Assembly: GCA_947396885.1 (NCBI GenBank)
Contig: OX377206.1
Location: 83,945,960 to 84,009,959, forward strand
Direction: 5' to 3'
Length of the DNA stretch: 64,000 bases
Source of the DNA: Heligmosomoides polygyrus polygyrus
Taxonomy: Eukaryota > Nematoda > Chromadorea > Rhabditida > Heligmosomidae
Part shown: positions 12,901 to 24,900 of the stretch, piece by piece
Layout: every line of letters begins with the position of its first letter
How positions within the stretch are numbered: position 1 is the stretch's first letter
Notes under the pieces: generated by a model
What the model was told of the DNA's origin: nothing
The model's database searches: none
Seen by the model: only the letters and a program-made list of their open reading frames with translations
Translations under genes and position numbers: made by a program

Positions 12901-15900
12901 CTTGATCAGTCTGTGCTCTCCTTCGTTGATACGATACGATATATACGGTAAAGAAAAATAAAGAATGCCGTTAATCAATCCCTTTTAGGGTGCGCCACGC
13001 AAGGGAAGTCGTAGAGGCAATCTGAATGCGCCTTTGACCTATATCATGTCTTGTAGGGACCAGTCGGTTACGATCAAAACTCTTGCGCCAGGCGGGACTC
13101 GAACGCGCACCTTCTGGTTTCCGGGCAGCGATGCTATGCCTTACACCACCGGCGCTGTTTGATCGAACGGAACATCCACGGTATCCTCCTAGTAAGTGTA
13201 CACCTAACAGCACTTGCCCGTTATCGGGATGAGCCGGCCACTGATATCAGCATGAATCCGGTTAAGCTGAAGGCACTCGAAGAAATAATGGCTGGACTCG
13301 AACCGACACCTTCTGCTGGCCGTAAACCAGAAGGTGCGGGTTCGAGTCCCGCCTGGCGCAAGAGTTTTGATCGGAACTAGACATCCATTCAACAACTTAT
13401 ATCTTCGATAACAGCCGCTCTAGGCTCGAACAAAGTTTAAAATCAGTATTTTATCCTTCACAGACATGTGTGCTTCCAATTCGGCCAGCTCCCTCTCCAA
13501 CTGCTCTATATCTTTGACAGTATAAGAGTACGTAACCAAACCAACGCATTCTCTTCACGGTCCCGCTTTCGTTTAATAAATCTTCACGACTAGCCTGCAA
13601 CGTTTTTGCAAGACGTGCGGCAGTTGCCTTTTTTATTTATTTTTTGCGGTTTCAGTACGATCTCTTCAGTTTCAGATTTAATAATATGACTTTTGAGCTA
13701 GAAGAGCGCATTAAAATTTCGACTTCTTTGGCATCTAAACCATATGTTGACTGTAAGACAACACCCCAGATACTAAACACTGCCTCTGTTTTCTCTAAGA
13801 AGATTACTCTTTAGAATGAAACGTTTGGGCGAGACTCGTCATGAATATTTCCGACTTTTCGAGGCTCCAAAAAAGAAAATGGCCGAAACATCAGCCGGAA
13901 TGAAGTGGTTAACAATCTTGGTTGATAGCCTATCACGTACTACCCATCACGATTGGAAGACAAGGGAAGGATATGCATACCATCCAAACACGTTCCACCG
14001 TAACAGCGCTCACTTAAAGACGTAGGTCCCAACTCGTGAAAAGTGTCTCACCTCAAGTATTCGTTGGCAAATTTCACCGCCTCGTCACTTGACACCACAT
14101 CCCAGAATCCGTCCGTTCCTACTATCAAAAACCTGAAATTCATACCTTCAACATGTAGTACCCAAGGACATAACCATAATTGCACAATGAAGACGTACGG
14201 CAAAAGATGAAATGCGATTTCTCGCTTTGTCGGCATGTGATTTAAATGTTTCAGAGAAAAATGGAAGCGCTGTTCGAAATATCGTCACTGTCGCTGATGT
14301 TAGATCTTTTAAAAGGCTTAAAGAGCAAACAAAAGCACAAACGAGTGGAAGAAATATCACGTGTTGTCGGTATGCACTTGTCCGAAGCATCAAATTGTTG
14401 ACTCGACTGATTGTGTATGCTCTAAATACATGTCGTGTTCCTGTTGTCAACTGACCATAGCCCTATTTTCCCCTACCTCTAAGGGCTTCCACTAAACAAC
14501 ATAACACTACAACTTGTTGTCAAATAGCTACACTTGAAAAAAAAGAAAAACTAACCAGGGAGGGGTCTCAGGCGTAGGTCTGCGCGGAGAAAACGGTTAG
14601 CACTGCGAGAATCTCCACCCTTCATATGGTAGAAAAAAATGTTTCCTGTGGGTGACTAGGTCTGTCGAGGTCGAGGATTTCGCCTCAGCTTCTTTCATGG
14701 GGCTATTTGGGGTGCTGATCATGAATCTGACATCCGTTTTTGGTATAACGCTGGAGTAGGGAAGTTACAGTAGCTAGGGATGACCGATGGTAAGGTCATG
14801 GTCACCGTTTTCGTCCAAACCTTGTCTATAGGGGTTATGTGGGGTGTTGATAAGAATCTGACCCTTTTAATAATTTAGAGTGAAATAAGTGTGCTGCAGA
14901 TGTGTAGGAAGCAAAATGGAAAAGGAGGCAGCGGTCATGAAAAAAATGCAAAAATAGTGCACAGCACAGGAGTCAAACATCTGGCCCAACACCTGTCAAA
15001 CAGCGTTGTATCCTGTTGAGCCACCGATTCGCTTGCCGCACGTCCTATATGTCAGCGCGCGCAGGTATGCACGTTTGCGTGCGCTAACGGTGCGATACTG
15101 TAGCCCGCCCTCGAGGGCCCGTAGCTCCTTTGGTTCAAGGACTCAGCAAAAACGAAACGTGTTTTTCTACTATATGAAGGATGGAAATTCTCGCAGTGCT
15201 GTCCACTTTCCCCGTTCAGACCTACGCCTGAACCCCTTCCCTGGTAAGCATTCAGCGAAAGGCTGCAATGTTGTGAGCTGGAAAGAGAATGAAAGAACAA
15301 AAAGGTACAAAAGATATGTCTTCTCCAAAACCTTAAAATGAAGGAAAGGCTGATTATGTATGGGTCACACACCATTTTTGTAATAAAGAGGCTATAAACT
15401 ATTAGCTTGCTTGTAATACGAGGAAGCACTGATCGATATCCTGTGGACCGAAAAAATTATAGCATTGCAAGCATCTTCTGAAGCTTTCCCTTGTTTTGAC
15501 TAGCGCTGTAGCACGAAAGCGATGATGTATCATGCATACTTAAATGTCGTGGACGCTATGATCTTAACTGTGTTGGTTCATAGTTTTAGCATAAAGAACG
15601 TTATAAGACAGCGCTGCGGTCGTTTAGCAGCGAGATATGCGACTATGCATAGTTAACACATAGTCAATCACCTGTGCAATTTAAAAATTTTGAGGAGTAA
15701 ATGGCTCAGCCTCCCGTCTCTTAGAATTCTATACATACCTTTCTCTCCAGTCATTCTAGTCATAACCCTGATAACCTTACTAAATTAACAGTTTTTCGAT
15801 CAGGTGTTGTATTTTTGAAAGTGTCCATTTTACAGAAAGTTTTAATGCGTTTTTGTTTAATGTCAGCACGTGTTAGTGCAGTCGGAAAGGTACGTGCACT

Positions 15901-18900
15901 CAACTCCAGGTTCTTGGTTCGGATTTTCCGCTACAAGCCTCCAACTCTCCAATGTCGGTGAGTTGGAACCAGACTTGCCAAGGATAAAATACTAACTTGT
16001 CCTGCTGTCAACAATAAATCACTGCAGAGGCCAATTAAAGGACGGCGTTACTCAGTTTCTTTTGGGGTGCGCCACGCATTCTACTATACTTCTACGGCAT
16101 GTCGCGGAGGTTATTTTAATGAGTATTTGGTCACACAATGACTCGAGGTGGCCAGCTGATGCACAAGTCAGCGCCTTATCCTTCCTAGACAAGTCTAACA
16201 CCAATCACTGACTCCAGAGGGACAGAAGGCTTGTTTGGCCTGGGCGGGAAATCCGAACCAGGAACCTGGTATCAGGTGCAGGCGACAGTCGGCGCCTCCG
16301 CCGATTGCGCTACACGCGCTCATGGACCAAATAGGCACACAAATTACCTCCACTATATCCCCTACCTCAAACTTGGGTAATTGTGAATTGGTACCAGACT
16401 TGTCTGGGAAGGATAAAGCGCTGACTTGTTCATCGGCTGGCCACAGCAAGTCATTGTATCTCCAAATACGCATTCATGTCGCCTCCACGACATCCCGTAG
16501 AAGTAGAATGCGCTGGAGCATCCCAGAAGGGATTGATTAACGCCGTCCTTTATCCTTTATCCTTTATATCCCCTACAGGTACGGTGCGTGGCGCATCCTA
16601 AAAGAGATTATATAACGTCGTTCTTTATCCTTTATCTTTTACTTAGTGTTAGATTTCGAAAGTGTTACATAAACGGTCCACTTGCGGCCACATCAAGTCC
16701 ACACACAATCAATCGAGCACAAAAAGTTTTGGACTAGTGCGTGGCGCAATCCCTACTATACAATGCTTTGAAATTTCTATTTTTCTGAGCATTCATTTTC
16801 GTTTGACATTTCTCATTAAACACTAAGGCGGGAAAGTGATGATATTCTAAACAGTGCCCACACTTTTTAGACACTAATAACATTTGTACCAAAACGACTA
16901 GTTTTCGAGCTCATTGTTTGGTGGAAAATCCTACTACATAAATTATCCTATTATATAAATATCTTATAAAAGCGCAGCTTTGCTGACCGTGAAGGTCGGT
17001 CTTCAAAAAGTTCTTCAGTTTTCAAGACTACTAGCCATTCATATTTTTTACCACAGTACTTTTAGCAATCATAAAGGGAGAAATTGCGACTGGTGTTAGC
17101 TTGGAAACTAAATTCGTGGACTCTCAAGCACCTGCAACAAAAGTGTTTATTAAGAAATTACAAACAGTAATTTTCAATCAATGTAGGATTCCTTGGAACG
17201 CGGGACTGCCTACCATTTATCAGCTAGCTCGGTCAATTCCACAGCTACTTCTGCTTTTGGGACCAGGAATCCTTGGAGGTGCATGTTTACCTGGTCCACA
17301 TTAATAAATCGTCTACGAATCAAGAAGTGCTCAGAGGGCTAAAAAAAGTAGCTGTCACTCGGCGCACAGCCTGGACTGTGAGGTAGATGAGTTAGACGCT
17401 CGCAGCCAAGGTCTTCGGTTTTTTGATGCGTCCGATTGGCGACGTCTGATCTGCCGTTATCTTGCTGAAAGATAATTCCGCTCCTGAAAAACCGATTCTA
17501 GCGGAGTTCAGCCTATGCGGGGCCACGTTGAGAAGAGTAGATTTTAGCATCAATGCTGGAACAGCTCTTGATGATCACCCAGAGGTTCTCTTGACATCAT
17601 CAAACGGAGAGCGCTTCACGAACCGCACCCCTTTCAAAAAAAAAATCGAAGACCTTGTCTGGGAGCTCCTAACACATCCACGTTACAGCTCAGAATGTGC
17701 GCCGACTTACTACCTCGCTTTTAGTTCGGTGCAGCTCTTCTTGGTTGGAAGGCGATTTATTAACGTAGACCAGCTTGAAATACATCTCCATGGATTCCTC
17801 GCTTTATAAGCACAAGAATTCTACAGCCGTGGGATAGACCAGCTACCCGATAAGCTGGAAGCACTTCTGTGTTTCAAGGGATCCTATTTTGATTAGAGAT
17901 TGTCATTTGTTATTTGTTAATAAATGCTTTTGTTAAAGATTCTTAAGAGTCAACGAACTTAGTTGCTAACCTAATATTTAAGACATTTCGTAGAGGTCAA
18001 GAGATCATTAAATGTGAAGACGGCTGTCGTGCAATGCAAAGAAATTGACCATTTTGTATGTTTACGATATTTTGTGATGCAAAAATAGGCGCTAATGTGG
18101 GAGAACCGTGGCATGCAGCGGCAAGAATCGCTTTGCAAACAGTGTGGGTCAACTGCAGGTGAACCTACGGTGATGATGACATAAGATGGCCGCGTGACAC
18201 GACCGCGCGAAATTCGGATAAACTCCTGCTACTTACACAATTTTTACAAGTTGTAGGAGCCCAAAAGTGATGCGAAATAAGTATGAGAGGAAAAAGGGCT
18301 GCACATCGTATCAGACCAATAAGCGAGCATGAATGAGTGCTCGTCGAATAATTTCATCCTCTTCAGCATCGAATCGAATTTTAAGTTTTTGCACGGTCCC
18401 CTTATAAGGAGGTTCTGCCGTCGGGTTCTATCCGCCTCCTTGGCATCAAAACTGTATGTAAATGTGCCGAAAAGTAGAACTGATAGTTTTCGGCTGATAA
18501 TGAAGCTCACGAAACCAATTAACTCAGAAAATGCCATATTGAGCGTTGGGTAATCTGTCATCACTCAAAAATACATCGACTGCGCAGATTCAGTTAGATA
18601 TGTACACCGGTCATTTTTTTACAAGTCATTTGTGTAAATTTTGAACGCCAATATATTCAGATGTACTTGAGAGGCTTGTATTCGAGATCGATTCGAAGAA
18701 CATCCGGATGTGCAGTGAGAACTCCAAGCCGTTTCAGCAATGTGTCGCCGAATGACCTGAAAATTTATGATCAATTCTAGGCCCCATGTCAAACATAAAA
18801 AAGAATTCCGGAAACGTTTATAAAGCGGAATATCGTAATTTTATCGATAACGACTGGAAGCTAATGGCCGTTTGATTTCTGAGACCACTTTGGACGCGCC

Positions 18901-21900
18901 ATGCACTTCATTTCGACCAGTACAATAGAAGCAATATAAACCCAACTAGCAACATCCATTTCTTCAAAAAGTTTGGAATTTTCCTTTTTTTAAAGTCGCG
19001 TGGGCGGTTGTGGAACACTCGTAGAAGAGAAAACTTTACTTTTGAAATCTACCCTTGGAAGCTAAGCTGGTGCTCTGAAATAAACATTAAACTTGATGAC
19101 ATCTATCTACACTCAATCCTTGATAAAATCTATCTACTCTCAAACAAGAAAATATCTCAAAACTCTTGACGAGGGCCTAGCGCAATCTGAACATTAATCA
19201 GACCATAATAATTACGTTCGCGAGAGCAAGTGCAGTTGTAGGATGTGTCACGAGCACCCCTGGTTCGGATTTTCTGCCCAGGCCGACCAAGCCTTTCATC
19301 ACTCCGGGGTCGGTGAATTGGTACCAGACTTGTCCGGGAAGGATAAAGCGCTGACAATGCTCATCGGCTGCCCACTGTAAACCAGTATGGCCAAATACGC
19401 ATTGAAACCGCCTCTACGACATCCCGTAGAAGTAGAATTCGTGGCGCATCCCAAAGGGATTGAGTAACGCCGTCATTTATCTTTTTATTCATCTCATGTG
19501 CCGAGTTATGAGCAACCTAACACAAAGCATTTAAAGACCACTACAGCTCCATGAGCAGCGGAGGGTACAACGTGTCATCGTGGAACCTACTAAATACAAG
19601 GAAACGAAGAATACTTATCAAGAAATTCGTGAAGAATGATGTTCACAGCTAAACGCGTGTTGACGAGAACACGAGCTCATCCAGCTCTGCTACCTTCGCA
19701 TGCCCCAAGGGAGAGTCAATCGCTAGTATCATACGCGCTGTTAACTGGGTGATGTTTTCTAGTCTCTGCCAGTCCGCTGACGACGTGTTTGTTCTTCTAT
19801 GCCGGGGTCGACAAGCGCTGCATGCTAACTGACTTATGGTTAGATGTAGACGTCCGTGTGTTCCACAGATTGCCGTCTTGGAATCCTTTATATTGACAGC
19901 TTGGTTCAGCCCAAAAGTCTGCTAACCTTACGCCCGACGGAATGTAACGAAGTAGTACGCCTTTCAACGCCCTCAAAACCACGTTATTTCGTGCTAACGT
20001 GTCTATGTAGTTTGCCATGCACTGTTGTGTACGTACTACGTAGGACCAGCAAACCAGAAGCCACGAGCCCTTGCTTGCTCAGATTGGGCGTAGGGGTCGC
20101 ATTAGAGTTGAGGTTTTTCTCTCAAACAAACGAACCTACGAGCAAATCCTATCCTTGTGGCCGAACGATCATACTGATTGTTTACAATTTCGCGCAATTG
20201 AACGAATCGAGTGAACCAACCAATTCGTTCAAAAATGTCGAGAAACTATTTTCAGCTATGGATTTCAACCAATATTTGACTGTGACTTACGATGAAACAT
20301 GCCAGAGTAGCCTAAATTCTACACCGCCTAAGAAATCATACATTGTTTTAGCAACATTCGAGGCTTACTCTGGTCGAATCGACGTTCCGATTCGAGCAGA
20401 GTAAGCTTCGAATGCTGCTAAAACAATGCGAAAAAAGCTGCTTTGAAAAAAAAACTTCGTAACAATGCTCGGACTTGACCAATTCTCGAACACAAATCTT
20501 CTTCGATGCTCCATTCTGAAGTTGTTCGGACCACAGCGGTTTACGATTTTAAATTTTTAATTGAGCAGAAATCGTTCAAAATTCAGCAAAAAGTTGTTTA
20601 CAGATGTTACTCGATCTCAACTTTACTTCGCAGAAAATCACAACCCGAACAATCACAACCCGAAGTCACAACATCAACCCGCAACAGAAGGAAGAAACAA
20701 GTGAAGGTCCGTGTAATTCCATGCATTCGAAGGGTGCGCCACGCGGTTCTGCTTCCATAAAGTCTCGTGAAGAGAGCTTGAACGGGTATTTGACTCACAT
20801 ATCATTGATATAGAGCGCTGTAGCGCAGTGGGAGGAGTGCCGACTGTCGCCTGCACCCGATACCAGGTTCCTGGTGCGGATTCCCCACCCAGGCCAACCA
20901 AGCCCTCCATCCCTCCGGGGTCGGTGAGTTGGTGCCAGACTTATCTGGGAGGGATAAAGTGTTCCATCGGCTGGCCATCGCAAGTCATTGTGGAGCCAAA
21001 TACACATTCTCGTCGTCTCCATGACTTCGCGCAGAAGTAGACTGCGTGGCGCATCCCAAAATGGATTGAGTGACGTCGTCCTTTAGTCTTTTATCATCAA
21101 CTTAAGATCGCCAGCCGTCAACGCTTTATTTATAATAAACAAGGCTGCAGCCGATGCCTCGAGAAGAAGGCTCCTATAGAAGACTTAGTTTGGCTTTGAA
21201 TCCCAACGCTGAATCAGGGTTTAAAGACGATCAGTGGGTCAGTGCGTATTTTCGCTGAGCTACACGTACCTCTTCATATGTCGAACACATGATATTCCCC
21301 AAACTGTGGAAAAACACACAAAACCACACACAAAAACGAGTGATCCTTAAAGGAAAGAAACGGCCTAAAGGACATCTTTAACTACTCGATGACGATTTTG
21401 TCGAATTATTCGATCATTCGAATGGCCAAAACAGGATTCACCTGTTCAGGAAGGTCTGAAATGGGTTTAAATTTAGGCCGAACTGGAGTGGAGTAGATAG
21501 AATTTTGTCATGATGTACATATATACTCGTGACAAAAACAGAGAAATAGATATATAACACCCCAGGTAAACGGAACAGCGGTTGGTAATACGTATGTTTG
21601 TGGTGGGTAGGTCGCGAAAATCGGATATTGAGGATTGGTTAGATTACGACCACGGTGTGTCTGCAGAACAATTAGTATAGGTGAGCAAAAAACAGGACAA
21701 ATGAGCAGGTCATTTTACTTGTCCATGGCCGGAGTTTCCATGCAGGCTTTTTTGCAATATTGGAAGTTTCCCTTTGAATGCTTTTCAGGTGCAGACCATT
21801 CACATGCTTTGATGATCATCAACCTTTGACCTTATTTATTCATTTATTTATCCCAGTCATAGGCGATTCTAGCGTAGACAAAATGAAAGACAGGAACAGA

Positions 21901-24900
21901 ACAAAACAGAAGTAATTAGTCAGAGTCGAAGTTAAGGTAGCATGTGTATCGTTAGGCCATCAGCCGTCCAAACAGCGCGTCTTCAGAAAGATGTCATAGG
22001 ATATTGTAGAGCATTCCACAAACTTTACATTTATACAATAATTTTCTTTGAACAAAAGTATTCTAACCTTTTTGGAGACTCCCTAGCTTAATTTGGAAGG
22101 AGCTACTTTTGATTTTTAAGGTCTTCCGCTCGATTTTAAAAGGGTTAGGTTTGTTTAGAGTGGTGTCCAATTGGACGTGAAAACTGTCAATTTCACGTGA
22201 AACCGCCTAACTTAATTTAGAGAGTGTCCGGTTTGAAGTCAAAATGACACATATGAAACCAAGAGTGCCTGATATCGGGACAACCTGAACTGAGGAAGGG
22301 CGAGGTAATCGAATATGTTGGTCGTTAGTAATTGTGTGGTACTTTTCGGTGACAAAATGAGACATTTATCATCCCGAAGAAACGCAGCATGATCATAAAG
22401 GATAAAGGATAAAGGACGGCGTTATTCAATCTTCTTTGGGATGCGCCACGCATTCTACTTCTACGGGATGTCGTGGAGGCGAGTTGAAAGCGTATTTGCC
22501 CATACAATGACTTGCGGTGGCCAGCCGATGAACAAGTCAGTGCTTTATCCTTCCCAGACAAGTCTGGTACCAATTCACCGACTGCGGAGGGATGGAAGGC
22601 TTGGTTGACCTGGGCGGGAAATCCGAACCAGGAACCTGGTATCGGCTGCAGGCGACAGCTAGAGCCTCCTCCAACTAGGCTCCACGCGCCCCAGTATGAT
22701 CATAGCCTATGTAATTTGGAGCAATTCTAGCCGAGATAGTGGACACTGTGACAAAATCAGGTTGGAGTTATGTTTATGGTTCCCCGTTAACCTTCGATTT
22801 GTGCGCAGTATATTGCCTAAGTTCTCCTAAGCATTTGCGGAGCGGATAAAGAGGTCGTTTATTGCTCGAGCCTTACTAGGACGACCAAGTCTTCCATCCT
22901 GCTGAGATCGATAAATAGACGCCAAACATTGTCTGGGAAGGATAAAGCGTTGCTTTTTCCAGCGACTGCCAAGTTGTATTGGCAAAATACGCATTCCAAT
23001 AGTCTCCGTCTCCGTAGAGGTGGAGTGCGTGGCGCATCTCACCAGTGGACTGATTATAGTGGTCTTCATCTTGGTCCCTTTTTTAGAAGACGTACAGTAG
23101 AAGACTGAAATATTGGAGCCACTGACTTAAAAGTGAAGCAAAGTTATATTCCTTTCTCATGCATGAAGTAGTTTTTGTATTCGATTTTCTCCACAGCGGA
23201 TGGATTTAAGTAGCAATAAAATTTTAGCTTAGCGCAAGGATTGAAGCAGCCTACTTTTCTTTTTTCAGTCCTATTTTCAGACACGAAGGAAACCTGCTGT
23301 TCAAACAGCCAGCTCATTAAAGTAAATCCTCGCCTATAGGATGAAATTCTTTGTTTTTGTGTGACGCTATTGAAATCGTCGAACTCTCTCGTTCCCTTCT
23401 AAGCCTCACTGCTTATTTAGTTCTGTTTCGTTCAACGCTTAACAAGTTTTTGAGCGTTCTTCTTTATTGATTGTTTTAATTGACTGGTTTTTTCTTATCA
23501 GTAGCGCAAATTCGTGCTCGCAGACAGAGAATGAAGTCGACGAGTGCAACGAAGTTTGGAATGTTGAAAAATCTCGCTTAGAAGAAAAACTGACTTGTTC
23601 TTTAACAATTTTTTGATGGCCTGCGTGCAGCTCTGTGGCTCAATTTGAAAAAAATGTAAAGTTTGCATTTGGAGGTGCGACAGGGTAACAGGTGCGGGAA
23701 ATGTAGACATTAGTGGCTCTGAACTTTCGCTTATGTACTTGCCCTCTACATTCTGACGACAGCACAAGTGCACGGAAACATCTGATGTATGAATAGGACA
23801 AAACATCTGGAAAGCCAGCTAACCCTTCCAGGTTATTGTGACCTGGATAAGCTTATCTCGCTGTTAGAACTTAGAACATTTCACGAAGATGAACGGTTTG
23901 TAGAATATGGGGAAAACGTTGGGGGAGGGGGGGGGGGGGGGGTGGTGGTTTGACAGTGAAAAGGGATGAGTCGAATAGCTTCGAGGCCATCAAGTAGTCT
24001 GAAGCAGATGAAATGAGCACTGATAGCAGTAGAGCTACGCATCTGAAGACGGAAGCAGAAGCAGGTGATCCAATCCGAACTACGATAAGCTTATTGTTAA
24101 CGATTCTCTATGAAGCATCAATGCTGGAGATAGGCACATGGTATGGTTGTGCTCGAATGACCTATTCAAATAGGCAGTCTGAACAAACCACTCGTCTATA
24201 GCAGTCGAATGATTTTCATTCGAATCTGAATATTCAGAAAATTGCGTTTTTCGAATGCATTTGAATTCCAGCATTAACAACCATCCTATTTTTCGAATAT
24301 ATTCGAATTCGACTAATCGAAATTTGTGAGCATTTGAAATCATTCGAGTATTCGAAGAGATTTCGAGCGCACAACTATAGTAGTGCGTGGTAGTGCAGTC
24401 GAAGGAGGCGCCTGCTGTCGAGTGAACGGACCCCCAATTATGGTTCTTGGTTCGGGTTTTCCACCTAAGCCAACCAATCCTCCCGCTCCTCCAGGATCCG
24501 TGAATGGTACCAGAACTGTCTGGGAAGAAAGAAACATTAACTTGTTGATCGGACGCCATTTAAAGAGATAGAGGAGTGGGAAATATAATGACGGATTGGA
24601 AAGAGCGTGTAAAAGGCACATGAATGGATAAATTGAGCGACTGAAAGATCAATAAAGCTTGTAAAATGAATCTGATGAAGGACGTTTTCCAAAACTAATC
24701 TTTAATGGAAGAGAACTCGTATATTGTTGGCAAAACTTCTTGAGGTCTCATTTCCTCGTCTCAAAAGTATGATAACTTGCTGTATTTTTCAGGCACCAGC
24801 TCCGTAATTGAGGAAATTTGGTTCCCAATTTTTAACCTGACATTCAGTACACGAATTTCTCTATGTAAGGTGTAGCAGTTTCTCATGATCTTGACAGTTT

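Larger units (their letters stand above)
15867..16641 (+). repeat. Host SINE split by two later SINE insertions
   Basis: One plus-strand SINE lies in three pieces: 15867-16033 (head, B box GGTTCGGATTTTCC, hairpin), 16324-16365 (CCAAATAGGCACACAAATTA block) and 16577-16641 (GTGCGTGGCGCATCC block and TTTATCC tail). The breaks are two younger SINEs, described separately. Rejoining the pieces restores the normal order of SINE blocks without a gap. Confidence 0.85.

Noticed and set aside
18244..18564. 106-codon minus-strand open frame near a PP2C exon
   Set aside because: It lies just downstream of exon 18667-18756, shows no PP2C motif and is not needed for the exon chain, which joins in phase without it.
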